DNA from: Eopsaltria australis
Taxonomy: Eukaryota; Chordata; Aves; Passeriformes; Petroicidae
Assembly (NCBI GenBank): GCA_034509425.1
Contig: JAVTVJ010000049.1
Span: 806,001-870,000 of the forward strand
Length of the DNA: 64,000 bases
Direction of reading: 5' to 3'
In this document: one piece after another, positions 25,145 through 37,799 of the stretch
How positions within the stretch are numbered: position 1 is the stretch's first letter
Layout: every line of letters begins with the position of its first letter
Notes under the pieces: model-generated
What the model was told of the DNA's origin: nothing
Databases searched by the model: none
What the model saw: the letters and a program-made list of their open reading frames with translations, nothing else
Position numbers and translations under genes: made by a program

Positions 25145-27624
25145 GCTTTATTTTTAGCTTAGATTCAGGAACATCAGCCAGGAACAGAAAGAAAAGAACA
25201 GAGTTTCTAAGTACCAAATTTTAAATACCCTAGCTCTGATTAAAGTACAAAGAGTTATAGTTCAGTAGCAAACTCATTAATAGCATTAACTAAGGATGTT
25301 GTCTTTTCTTCATCCTTTTATGCCACACAGTTAATAAAACCTCAAATTAGGGTCATTGTTTTTATTTTTATATGCTACAGCAGTGGGCCATATAAATTAT
25401 ATGACAGAGTTGGACAAATGCTTTATTAAGCACTAATTTCAAGCTTCAGCTGCATGTAACTTCCATGTTCAGTTATTTACCATGGAGTCTTTTCTTTACC
25501 ATTGGAACTTCTCACTATTTCCTTAACATTAAAAATCTTTCCCCCAGATCTCATGACAGGGAAATACTCTCACCTCTATTTTACAGAAGGAACCCAGATA
25601 CAAGGTCCATACAGAAAGTCTGTGGCCCAGCCAAGACTCCTGAATTCCTGAGACTGACTCCAGCACTTTCTCCTTTGTAGCCTTTTGATCTTTTCTTTCT
25701 TTGATGAATGACTAAGCTATAAAAGACCTCTGTCTAAAGAATAGACTTTAAGAACAAATACACACTTTAGAGTATTTACAAAAACTAATCAAACAAGCAC
25801 TTTAAACAAGACTTGAGTCTTACCCAATTCCAACTAGATATTCAACACAGGCAAGCTTATATGAAACTACAAGCATTTAATGTTGTAAATGTGTTCAAAA
25901 GTTTCAGCAAATAAAAATTTGTGGCCAATGAATTGTGCTCAAAGAACTCACAAAAAAAGCACATAGCCACTTTTATATTTCAGAAGATCAATGCATGTAC
26001 ACCATTTGGGCAATGTGACAATCTACAAGGCCAGAAGCCTACAGGGTTCCAACTCAAATGTATTTACTCAAGTAAGAGACTGTACATCTAAACAATAATT
26101 TCCTCAATAATTAGTGGGTGGAGGACAGTGTCTCACCTTTAACTATGACAATAAAGGAAGAAATAGTAACAACAGCAGCAGCTGCATAATCTGGCACTTT
26201 GATCAGCAACTTGAGGCAACAGATACAGCTTTGTTTGGTCAGTTGTGTTTTTAAAATCAAGAATAATACTGTTACTCTAAGGTACTGTCCACCCAAAAAA
26301 AACAAAGGTGAGGAAAATAAAGGCAGGAAGAGGGAAAGCATATTTTGCAAGGTATAAAATCATACCTTACTTCTTCATAGACATCTGGGTGGGAAATGAA
26401 GTTATTTTCCTTTTTCTATGGGCTATTTTCTGCTGATTACTCACAGTGTTTATTCTGCCTACTAAAGGGCTGTGAAGGCATTAGCCATTCTACCACCAGG
26501 CAGAGTGGTCATGCACAGAGCAGAATCTCACTGCATAAGTTCTGATTGAACAAGACTCTTCTGCAACAAAATAATCCAGTAGCAATACTGAGGTTGAGAC
26601 ATTCAAAATCTTCTCCTAATAATGCTATGATGACCAAGATAGGTAGCTTTTCCACATTTCTTTTTTAAAGCACTGGGCACTCTCCTTTATTTGTGAAAAA
26701 CAAAAACCACACAACCAACCCAATCCCAAATTTTAAATAATGTCATTTGTTTCTGATTGCACTACCTTTATAAAATAACACAAAATTACTGATGACACAG
26801 TTCAGTTTACAAAAGGGCATTTCAGCACTCAGGAAATGTTGAGTAGGGGAAGATGGTAAGTATCACAAGTTCACCCCAAGAAACTTTAGGGTCTGTAATG
26901 CACAGCAGATTTCTATTGTGATTTTCACACTCTGTTGCTAAAAAGACAATGAAAACCACCAAATGAGTGATTTTCATTCTGATTTAAAATGGTTCAGAAA
27001 AGTCTATACTGGAACCCATCCTGTGATCTGCATTATTCAGATGTCACTTAATTGCTCAATTTGTGGAAGGAAATGATAGCTTATAGCCCTCTTGATAGCT
27101 GCAAGGAAGCTACCAAAAATGTAGGAGAAGGAACTCATTATATTCCTCACAGTATTTTTAAACTTTCCTATTCTTGTACCAGAGCATAGACTGCTCTTGA
27201 TTATCTGTACAGACCATTTATAATGCATATTGTGCAGATTAAGACAAGAAATCTTTCTTCCCAGCTGTGCAAGCATTGATCACAATAGCAGTCCCTAAGA
27301 CCCATAATTTTCAGCCTCATTCACAAAGTTTTTCCAAGCTGTATTTACAGATCTCATAGTTATATACGTCAAAAGTTGATTCTCCCCCCTCTGAAATGAG
27401 CACAGCATGGAAGTGCTGTGCAGACAGGGAAGAAGTCTTCCTAAAATAAGCATTAAAAACCAAAATAGGCATACTACCTTAACTGAGAAGTAACTATAAG
27501 GTTAAGTTTATAAAAAGTGCTTTAAGGTTGGTGTGTCTATTTACATATCTTATTGTATAGGTTTACCATGATAGGTGTGATACCAAACTGGATAGAAAAC
27601 CTACAGAAGTGAAATATCTTGCCT

Positions 27625-27682
27625 AGGTTTTGGGAGGGTTTTTGTTGGGTTTTTTTGGGGGGTTTTTTGTATAGGTGTGTAG
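27625..27682 (+). repeat. G/T-rich tract with four G runs
   Basis: Sequence of T runs broken by GGG, GGG, GGG and GGGGGG (27632-27662). The loops are 1, 8 and 7 bases, so it fits only a relaxed G-quadruplex definition. Otherwise simple G/T-rich DNA. Confidence 0.7.
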
Positions 27683-29407
27683 AGTTGGTTCATTTGGTTC
27701 ATTTTTGCCTCTACTGATTGTAGTCCTTGAAAACTATTGCTGCACTACCTTGAAAAATCTTTTCTGAAGATGCCCTTTGGATGTAGAAGTGTTTTGAATT
27801 AAGTGTTTTGTGATTACAAGCATCACAATTGTAGTTCTTGGACATATTTGACAATCATATTTCTTCAAACCAAAGGTCAATAGTTTCTTCTTGGAAGTTG
27901 TTTATATTCCAGTGTAGAGTTTTCCAGGAACTGAGTTGTACTGATATATAATATCTATTTCTTCCTATACAATGTGACCTACTAAGAACCAGTTTCAAGT
28001 ATCCTTGAAAGCTGCAAATGTAAAATGACAGAATTGTGAGATTTCACATAAGATAAATTCACAATTGAGAACAGAGCACACCCGAAACTTTTCTGAAATA
28101 GCCTGAATGTTAAAACTGACCACAGTTATTTGTGTTACCACTAGCGTTTTAAGGTATATTTTATCTTGCACCTATTATGAGAATGTGCAAAGATACAGAA
28201 TACCCACATCCAAGATATTCTGAGAGTTTAGAGTATGTATTTCTGTGTGTGGTTATGAAATATTTGTTTGTTGCCAGACACAGCTAATCTGATTGCTGTT
28301 AGCAGTTTGTATTGATAAAGTCATGGGAGACTGGTGGCAGTAGCACAGGTCAGACTGAGAAAAGCTTGCTGATATGTATTCACATGGTAATGTATGCAGC
28401 ACTAATTTAATCAGGAATAGCCCAAGCGGGCCTGAATATAAACTACTGTTTTCAACTTAGTCTCAAGAATGTAAAGAATTTAATTTTTAAGATTTATACC
28501 TTGTTCTTTTCCACAGGGAGCGGAAGCCCTAACCATCTATTGCTCTGGATTCCAAGATTCCTCTCATATCATCTTATTAATAAAACTGTCAGTCACAAGA
28601 CTGATCTTACATTTTGCTGTAGATTTCTTTATTTTACTATAGCAAGAAGCTCACAAAAACAAGCAATTGCTTTTAATTGATCACCTACTCTATTAAAATG
28701 AAACTATATCTGTCTAAAGGAGAAATGCATTTAAAATCAAGTTATATTTTAAAATGCTGCATGGAAAAAAAAATGAAGTGGTTTGATACAGTGAACATTT
28801 CTAGCACATGGAATACTAATCTATGGTTGTTACCTGATATAAATTCTTCACTGGTTATCACCAAATTCACCCAAATCTATACAGATATCTCCCTTTATTT
28901 TTGTTTTGCATAGACTCACTGAATTTGAAGAAACCTAAATTTCTCCTGTTATTGTCATATCCTTCTACCTCAGATATTTTATAATCAATTCACCCATCAT
29001 TTTGTTTTATTCAAAACAGCTTTCATGAACTTTTAATTGGGCTAAATAATATCAGTTGGTATAGACAACAGCACAGAAAGCCTAAGACGTTTATTATAGC
29101 AAGGAAAGCATTAGAGAAAGTAATAGTATATATACATTTTTTAAAATGTCCAAGTACCTCAACTAGGTTAAGTCAGCACGGTATCCAAATTTTAATATAG
29201 GAACAAACTTATAGGCAATGAAGGGCATTTCTTACATATGTCCTCCTTCTTACATGGCTGGCACATAGACTTAATAGTATAACAGCAGATTTGAATTCAA
29301 ATAGGACAACATTTGGTCTATTCTCAATGTTCTGAGCTATATTGTCCTCCACATCTTCTGTGCACAAGATTTACAAATCACTCCATCAGAACCTGCCTCA
29401 TTTTGGA

Positions 29408-29426
29408 GGGGAGGGGAGGGGCAGGG
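29408..29426 (+). other. Canonical G-quadruplex motif
   Basis: Four G runs: GGGG at 29408-29411, 29413-29416 and 29418-29421, then GGG at 29424-29426. The loops are A, A and CA. Very short loops predict a stable parallel quadruplex if the strand is single. It stands out in otherwise AT-rich DNA. No promoter or gene is assigned nearby. Confidence 0.85.
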
Positions 29427-31045
29427 AGAGGATGAGGAAGATGTTTAAGAAGTTTCTCTTGCCTGAATTACCTGTGTTTCATTATTTGCTCATGAATTTG
29501 GCCTGTGAGACTGAAGCAGCTGCTTGCTCCCCCTTCCCCACCCTGCCTCCTTTCCTTGCTGTGTGTGTCCATGCACAGTTTCACAGCTCAAGCCCCAGCT
29601 GCTCTTTGTACACAACTCAGCTGAGGTTCATGACTTCAAGGCTTCAGTGACATCCACTGAATAGTCAAACATCCATGGTACATGCAATTATCATTCTTAG
29701 TTTTTAGGGATTGGGAATTACCTGCTAGATTGGCTCCATACCTATTCTTTCAAGGAGAAAACTTTTCTTTTTGTTCATGGGTGGATGAGCACAGAGATCT
29801 AAGCATGTTTAGAAGCTTACCCCCAACAATCCAAGATTTGCTCTAAGTACTGGTTATCTACTGGGATTTTTTATGAGAAGAAGTAGCATCCTTACATATG
29901 ATGAGGAAAGGAAATCTGCCTACCTTAAAATTAGTTTTTAACCCAATAGGCACATGAAAGTATTCTATAAATGTGATTCAAAAAAATACGTCTTGACTTA
30001 CTGCTGGGCTTAAGTCATACTTTTTCCTTTCAAGTCTTAAAGAGAGTGTCGATGCCAAAATGTTGTTGTTGCCTAAGAAAGAATTAAACAATTAAACTCC
30101 CTTAATAATACATTGCTACTATTCCAAAGAAACTGAATTTTAATTTGAAACCAACTGTGGATGCTATTTTTTTTAGTCTAGTGCTGACTAGAGCAACTGG
30201 TCAGCAATTAATCAGGCAGTTAATCCATTCTTGTTCTTTTTTATTTCCATTCTCATCAAAGCTCTGACTATAGACTCAGAGTAATTTGTTATTGAAAGTC
30301 TTCTCATGTTGCTCCTGTGACTTCTGTGAGAAAGCCACATTAGCAGTTTCTGGGAATAAATTGACCCTAAAAGCAATGTCTATCCTAATTCTTAAGGGGG
30401 GCTGCACCAGCATTATCAGAATCTGTCTAACAACAAAATCTGAACACACCTTCAAGGGAATAACTTAATTATACAAGAAATGTCTACAACATATTCTGTG
30501 GAGCAGCCAAATTACTATCCTAGTAAGATATGTCTATAACACTTGCTAAATCTTCCAATTATCACCGTGTTGGATTTTTTTTTGTCTTGTGTTCTTTTGC
30601 AACCATATGTTTTTTATTTCCAGGTGAAACTGTAAAGATGTATAAATATAAAGTACAGCTTAGCAGCAAATAATAGAAACCATGACTTTCAATGAAGCAG
30701 TATTAGAAAGGATTCTGTCCTCTTAGCTCAGCCTACATACTGTAACTGAAATCAGGGTATAACACAATTTGAAACAAGGGAGTTTTTGTATACTGTCTTC
30801 TCTTAAAATGTTGCCAGCCTGAAATATTCCTTATAACAAATACAATGATTTCTATCCTATTCTCTTTTATATGCTTTAATGTTGAGCTCTAAACATTAAT
30901 ATTTACAGCCAGTCTGCAGTCCCTTGCAGTTCTTTTTGCTGCACAAAACTTGCATCTATAAAGCTTCAAGCCTTCAGCCACAACACATCATCAAAACTTG
31001 CAAGACTACTGTTGATCCCACACATCTGGAAACCATAGCTTCAGG

Positions 31046-31130
31046 ACAAAAAACAAAACACAACAAAACCCAAACAAAATGAAACAAACAAAAAAACCAC
31101 ACAAAATATCACCCCACCAAAACCAACCAG
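31046..31130. repeat. A/C-rich, strand-asymmetric tract
   Basis: About 85 bases made almost only of A and C on the plus strand, with irregular AAAC, AAC and CCAA units. It looks like a degenerate simple repeat; the complementary G/T-rich type appears at 34710-34791. Confidence 0.75.
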
Positions 31131-31804
31131 AAATTCCCACTGCTAATTTTATTTGTTCATACATAACATATGTTTAAGTAGTTTTATGTATCAGGATTGT
31201 ACTGCTAACTTTGCAGTTCATTTCCATTTTTTATGTAGTATGCATAATGCTAATTTAAACAGTCTCTCTATTAAGCAATCTAAAAAAACTCAGTTTTCTG
31301 TCAGAAAAAAAAGTGTTTTCTGCAACTAAAACAAACTTTAACTTATGACAAGAATTATGATCTTTAGTGATTCTTTACAAACTAACTTTCTGTAAAAATA
31401 GGTATTTTTACCTAACTTATAAACACCAGAGGAGAAATGAACTCAGTTCCCGTATTCTTTTTTTGGTATTGTTTTGGAGTATGTTATATTCCTAGACTCT
31501 AAGATCAGGATGGCAACAACATTTTAATTTTCACTGGCAAATGCTATCACTGAAGAGGCAGGACCCTGATCATCAGATGAAAGCCTTACTTGTACTCCTA
31601 CAGCATTCTGCATTGCATGTCCACACATCACTGGTCAAATGGCTGTAGTAGTTTGGATTTGGTTAAGTACATTTCTGTGCAGTATTCTGATATACCATGG
31701 TGAGAGGGATGCTTGTGAATGGCCTAGCAAGTGCTAGCCCATAAATAACCCTAAAACAGAGTTCTGACAGATGCTCTAACCTGATCTGTCCAGAAAACAT
31801 ACAC

Positions 31805-31856
31805 AAGCAAATATTTCTGTATTTTGTACTAAGCAAATATTTCTGTATTTTGTACT
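31805..31856. repeat. Perfect tandem duplication, 2 x 26 bp
   Basis: A 26-base unit beginning AAGCAAATATTTCTG and ending TTTTGTACT occurs at 31805-31830 and again at 31831-31856 with no mismatch. The perfect identity points to a very recent duplication or possibly to an assembly or polymorphism effect. Confidence 0.95.
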
Positions 31857-31940
31857 AAACAAACAAGCAGTTGATTAGCCCCTGACATCCCAGGGTTTGG
31901 TAGAAATACATGCAGAAGTAGTCTCTGCCACCAAAACCCA

Positions 31941-31979
31941 TATATATATATAAATATGTATATATATATATATATATAA
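31941..31979. repeat. (TA)n microsatellite, interrupted
   Basis: Alternating TA over about 39 bases, interrupted by TAAATATG in the middle. Likely length-variable. Confidence 0.9.
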
Positions 31980-34709
31980 TCCATCCATTTATCAAAGATG
32001 TAAAACAATGGATGGGTGCAGATAGGTACATTCCCTGCTGGCTGTCATCCAGGGTTATTATGTGGGGCAGGAGCCAACCTCCAGAGCTAGCCAGCTTCCC
32101 CTCTCTATATTTATTCAGTAACATCAGCCCAGTGTTTGAGCTGGAAGCCTCTGCTGTGGCAGCAACCATGAATAAGTCAGACTTAAATAAGTCAGGCAAG
32201 GTTAATTACCAGTGTGTTTAGGTATAAAGATGATCTGTGACAAGAAAGATTAAATACAGGTAAAACACCAGGCTGTTTGTTGAAGCTTTTCATTGCTGTG
32301 AAAGTAATTTTCTATCTCATGATCACAGCTATCAGAGCACAGCTCTTTATTTTATTTAAGAAGCCAATTCACTCAATATTACTTTATTTGATCAAAAATC
32401 AGCATCCACACAGCACATATTTTCCCCCTCATAGGCTGTGTTGCTAGGTTGGGCAGTAACTGAACAGCTCTCACATGGTGATGTATTGCAGACCTATAAA
32501 ACTTTACCCCAATTTACTGAGCCTGGTAAGGATGCTTTTGTTTTAGCTTTTGTTTTAAATCCAGTACTGTGTCTACCTCCTAAGGCCATGAAGTAAGTCT
32601 CTTTAGAAAGTGCTACAGATTTATTCTTCCACTTTGAATAAGTGAAAATGTGTTTTGTTGAAACCTCCTGAGAATAAATGGATTTCCTATAGAATCCCCT
32701 TTTGTTTATGGCTTTGATGAAAGCATTTGGCACTTGATGGTTCCCAGGCTATCCCCAGTTTAAAAAAGAAGAAATCAAGTGTGCTGAGTGTTAAAATGTT
32801 TTCAACTAACCTCAAAGCAAGTGTAATATAAAGACTTGCATCAGGTGTCAAATTAGTATGGAAGGGTAATGCTTCCTGTCTTGCCTCTTCAACATTTACA
32901 CTCAATATACTGTCCCACTTCATTCTTAAAGCTGAGCTAAGGGTTGAACCTATTCTGGCAGCCACCTGAAATCCAAACATTTTCCTCTCAGTTTTATTAT
33001 CTACTACTTCTTCCATTTCTTTACAAAACTATGCAAAAATTGTTGAGATTACGGGCAGGTGCTAAGTCCCCACAACCAGCCCTAGAACAGAAAGAACTGC
33101 AGATCAAAACTTATTTGAACACAATGAACTTCCATTAGATTATTAAACTCCTCATAAGAGATTGTTTTATGTTCCACTAGCAAAGTGGTTCAGAGTACAG
33201 TCTCTAAGAGAGAGCTATTGACACCACAAATACACAGAGGACACAATAGACACTTCTAAAAGGTTTTGTGTAGGATTGGTTAACACCAGTCCCAGCTTCC
33301 AGTGAGCAAACACTATTTACACTGAAGCAGAGAAATATTAAATAAATCTACATCAACTTTTGGGACAATACTAATTATTCATAATAAATTATAATGAATC
33401 AACAAGCTCTTTAGCACGTAATACATCACGTGCAGATCTCAGAACTATCTATTCCCATTTGGAATAGTCAGGACTTTTTCTATTAGTTATTTTGAGAAAA
33501 AAAAATACTTATAATTCTAATCTAATTCATTGTAATTTTAACATTGAACTTAGCTTGCCTCTTGCTTCATTGCACTTTTTACTACCATTTTTCTAAATAG
33601 ATATGACGCAGTCCTGGCAAATCCATCCTAACTAACAAATATCCACCTGATTGAATCAAATGTAACTGATCCGTCAAAACATTACAGTTCAAAGTCATTG
33701 GTTTTAAAGTCATTAGCAAAAGTGCCACAGGCTTAAGATCTCTTGTTTGAGGCAAGTTTCTATACTTCAGTTATCCCCTGCTCTAACACAACTTCACACC
33801 TTTCATGTGCTTTGTAACACAGTAACACAACTGAGCTCATCATAATCTCAAAACTTCAAGAAATAAGCAAATCAAGCATAATTTCAAGTCCGTGTGATCT
33901 CATTTCACCCTCATATCTCTTATGATACAGTTTAAACCTCCTATTCAGAGACCACTAGCAGCCCCCATCTTAGGAGTAAGAGATGTGCAGAAAAGAATCA
34001 TGGCCACAGTTTTATGGGCCCAGTTGAAAATCAAAAGGATTTCATCTTTCCCTTCAGAGAGCTTGGGTTCCTGTTACTCCCTTCTGTGAATCACTAAGTC
34101 AGATATTGTCTAAAATAGCTATTTCTTCAGCTTAGTTTCCAGTATTAGCAAGTACAATCAGCTCACAGGAAGGGCCTATATCCCAGTCCCAACAGTGATG
34201 AGAGCAGCACTTCTTATTTACAGTGCAGTGAAAATGGTCCTTAGTATAATTCTGCACAATGCAAAAGAGAAGAAAAGCAAGCCAGCATCTTAAAGGTACA
34301 GTGAATAACCCTATGAAGACATCAGGCCAGTATAAACATGTCTGCATTTTCATTTTGAAGCACAACTACAAGGGAATCACAAGAGTCTGAAGAGAATAGT
34401 AGAATTAGTAAGTGATAAAGTGAATTCAACAAGGATTTTCAGTACTTGTTTCCACATAAGAAACTGAATCAATTGTTTTCATCCTGGCAAGGACAAAATT
34501 GAAGGGTAATGTGGCAGAGGTTCATAAAACCCCCTGTACTGTGACAAAATGAGGAGGAAAAAAAATATTCACTGCTTGTTTTAAAATAAGGGTTAAAGAA
34601 AGATGAGACTAGGGTCAGAGTAGTCAAAACAAACCAAAATGAGACTTCTTCTTACAATACAATGTATTGTTAAGCTTGATTCCACCAGATTGTAACTACT
34701 CACATATAT

Positions 34710-34791
34710 GTTTGTTGTGCTTTATTGTTTGTTTGATTTTTGTTTGGTGATTTTTTTGTGGGTTTTTGTTTGTTTGGGTTGGGTTTTTTTC
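34710..34791. repeat. G/T-rich, strand-asymmetric tract
   Basis: About 80 bases made mostly of T and G on the plus strand, with TTTG, GTTT and TTGGG units. Degenerate simple repeat; the mirror composition to the A/C-rich tract at 31046-31130. Confidence 0.75.
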
Positions 34792-35485
34792 TACATTCAT
34801 CTGTGCAAGAAAATGAATTAAATCCAAACTACTCCCTCTGCTTTGGGTGGTTCCTGAACCATGTATTTACCTAATCTGCAAAAGCATTCAGAGAAATACC
34901 ACCTCCACCACTACTATGCTCTGCTCCGATACTTTTCCATAGTGACATTATTAGGGAACTTGGCACAGCTCTGACTGGTCTGAAACATTGCTCATTGTTG
35001 GCAGACCTATGGAGAAAAAATGTGCACTTCCACTGGAGCACATCCCCAAATCCGAAAATCAACAAGCTGAAAGTTACTAACTGAAGCAAAGCTCTTATGG
35101 AACATTAATTATTTGCATCATCTTAAACACTTATTAATAATCATTCATTTTTTCTTCTTTGTTTTCTCCTACCATTTCCTCTTAATCATCAAAAAAATGA
35201 TGGCTCTCAACTGCAAGTAGAGATAAGGGGCATACTAGATGCCTAGATGACATTTCTCACTTTAATGTGTTCGGAATCTATTTTACATGTTTGCAGACCA
35301 CCCCCTCTCCCCCCTCTAATTTAATCCAAACTGGGGAAAATCCAGAGATTTTCTTCAAAAGCACATCCCTAGAAATGCTAGTGCAGTCCAGTGTACCATC
35401 AGCATCAGGACCATTATGAGATAAGACTGTAAGAAAATAAGAAAGTAATTTAGGGAGTACACAATTTGCTTTTAAAAATAATACT

Positions 35486-35522
35486 AATTGGACTTTTAAT
35501 AACAATTAGACTTTTAAATAAC
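35486..35522. repeat. Imperfect tandem duplication, 18/19 bp
   Basis: AATTGGACTTTTAATAAC is followed directly by AATTAGACTTTTAAATAAC. The two differ by one substitution and one added A. Probably slippage in an AT-rich setting. Confidence 0.85.
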
Positions 35523-37352
35523 AGCTTAGATACCCAAGAAAACACTGACTTCTGCTCCGTTGACTCATTCTTACATTTTATGTTCAGTCATGAAGCAGAA
35601 CTAGGAGCAGGCATATTCTGGGGATACATGAAAATATCTCAGCAAACTAAGTTGGGCATACAAGCACTGCCTCTTTAGGAATCCTCTTACCTGTGGCAGC
35701 AAAGGAGTGCAAGTAGGTAGCTGCCTCTCACTCATTCACTCGTCCCAATGTCACAGATGACAAAGACAAGCATAAACACAAGGTGAACTTTTCAGTTCAT
35801 CTATTCTTTTATGTTTAGCATTAACGTTAATGTTTTAAAGAAAATTGAATAGAGATGTTTTTCCTGTACTTTAAACCAGTACTGAGTAATATTTCAATCT
35901 GTGTACCTGCTTAACCATGGTCTGAAAGTATCTGTCAGTATAGCTTTAAGCAATGTTTAACAAATATTGCCTTTATGAATCAGGCTCGTAGCCAGAATAT
36001 TTTATCTACTGCTGACTAAAATTGGATATTTCAGAGGAAGGTACAAACTGGATACTTACAGAATAGCATGTTCACAAGACATCTTTCCCTGGGCCCCATT
36101 AACATTTCAGCACTTAAAATCTAATCCATTTCTGTTCTATGCCCCTTTGCCAAGTACCTCTGGCACTTTCATACTCAAATGTGAGCTGAAGTAAAGCTAC
36201 TGGCTATTTTCCGGATTGTGTTTCCAGTCTCTAAGGAAAAGACCAGGGAAAAAAAAATGTAAGAAATGCTTGCAAACAGCTCTAGTTTGTTGCACTAGAA
36301 GCACATCTGCTTGGGGAGCTTTTTCCCACCTAAGGAGAGTGCCATATCAGCCTAACTTAAAAAATTAAATCCCATTATATATTCTTGCCCTTCATGCTGT
36401 TCCTGTCTCCTCTTTCTCCATTTGGTTCTGGATATCAACATGACAAAGCAGCAGCTGTATACATTAGCTGAAAACATTTCAGTTGTAATTGATCTGAGAC
36501 ATAATAACTACACTAATGTTCTCATTTGCAGTACTCTCATCAGGGCTTCAAACACAAAAAGATTTTTGCAATTTTACAGATGAATTCCCTTCAATCTTAG
36601 TGTAACTTTCCAAGTGGCTTCAGAGAAGTCTGTCTGTACATTCACTGAGGTGAGTCCCAGTACATAGCAGCAGTCATATGGGAAGGAGAATCATTGAAAC
36701 AAAGACAGGAGCAAAGTGATCGGAGATATCCCATATGGCAGGAATTTTCCTTTCCAATACAGTCACAGACAAAGCATGATAACCATAAGTTTTAACAGTC
36801 CCAAAATGTAAATTGCTGTTTGTAATCAACTTCCTGCTCACTGATATAAGGCTTTCCAGGCAGTTCTAAGTTTTTGATTGTCACCCTGGACCTGCATGTG
36901 TAAGACATATTAAAGCAATTTTCTCCTAAAATCACTCATGTCTTTAATACATTCTTTATTTTGTTACATTTGTAATTAAACACAGGTACTGCTCATCCTG
37001 TATGGGCACTAACCTTCTTAAAATATTATAGCTACAGGCTAATTACCAGACTACTTCTGGATCACTCAAGTCTGCAGTCATTACACATAGTTGTCATGGC
37101 AGAACAAGTTCAAGGCATTAAGTGTGATGGTATTATTCACGTTCACCCCTACTAGGATACAGAGCCCAGCCAACAGAAATGCCTGCAGTTTTGGGAAATT
37201 ATAGAGAGTGAGTAGGAAAATCTCCCCTCCTGCTCAAGAGTGGCAGCAAAGCACCTACTTTCTCTGTTTTGGAGGACTCCTGTCTCACCCTCTGCTGCAC
37301 ATCACAACCCTACCTGAACACAGTGACAGGATGGCCAGGGACAGCCCCACTG

Positions 37353-37799
37353 ATGAAGACATTCACTTCAGCAACACTGAATCAGTTCCACTGCCAAAGA
37401 AAATGGACTGGGTTCACTCTCAGAAAACCTACACCAGTGCCTAGGCCTCCTTGTCCAGACATGAAAGAGAAGTGCCACAGCTGGTTAAATAATTCTGCTC
37501 AGAAGATTAAGTACGTAAGGCAGGCTGTCATGCTTCCCGTTGTCCTGATAGCCATGCACTTTACAAAAGATGCCGAGTGCTATTGCAAACACAGTTTGTA
37601 CTTCCATGACAGTAAGTGCTTCTCTGTGTCTTTTCATTGCCACAGACCAGTGCTTTTGATCCATCAGCAGTTCTCAGGGCACATTCCCAAGGGAAATTCT
37701 TTGAAATGTACCTTCATTTTGATCACTGACCTCAAGCTGGTCCGCACCGTAAGCACTACTGCAAAGAGCTGCAGTTGCTTTGTGAGGAACTTTATCTGA
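37353..37799 (+). CDS. Open frame of 148 codons, doubtful as a gene
   Basis: From the ATG at 37353 the frame stays open for 148 codons to a TGA at 37797-37799; without requiring ATG it is open from 37269 or before (176 codons). The product would be rich in Cys, His, Ser and Thr, with a short hydrophobic stretch (VMLPVVLIAMHF) near residue 61. There is no signal peptide at the start and no repeat or motif of a family I know. The surrounding 600 bases are more GC-rich than their neighbours, which by itself lengthens chance frames. A plausible donor (GACA then GTAAGT) lies at about 37611 and a plausible acceptor (TTTTCATTGCCACAG) ends near 37644, but they would bound an intron too short to be real. 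I consider chance more likely than a gene. Confidence 0.12.
   Translation: MKTFTSATLNQFHCQRKWTGFTLRKPTPVPRPPCPDMKEKCHSWLNNSAQKIKYVRQAVMLPVVLIAMHFTKDAECYCKHSLYFHDSKCFSVSFHCHRPVLLIHQQFSGHIPKGNSLKCTFILITDLKLVRTVSTTAKSCSCFVRNFI

Larger units (their letters stand above)
18786..31804. other. Unassigned non-coding DNA, 18.8-31.8 kb
   Basis: About 13 kb of AT-rich sequence with no gene that I recognise. Frames are at most about 105 codons. Local features: duplicated TCTTCAAGAAG at 19412-19433, an AT run at 19914-19926, A runs at 22319-22332 and 25127-25144, a G/T-rich stretch at 27625-27682, a G-quadruplex motif at 29408-29426 and an A/C-rich stretch at 31046-31130. No diagnostic CR1 or LTR landmark was seen in this interval. 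Confidence 0.55.

Noticed and set aside
28913..28940. CATAGACTCACTGAATTTGAAGAA as a CR1 3' end in antisense
   Set aside because: Only a loose resemblance to the CR1 terminal region; none of the following CR1 landmarks are present.
37611..37644. GTAAGT donor followed by a pyrimidine-rich ...CACAG acceptor
   Set aside because: The implied intron would be about 34 bases, below the minimum for vertebrate splicing.
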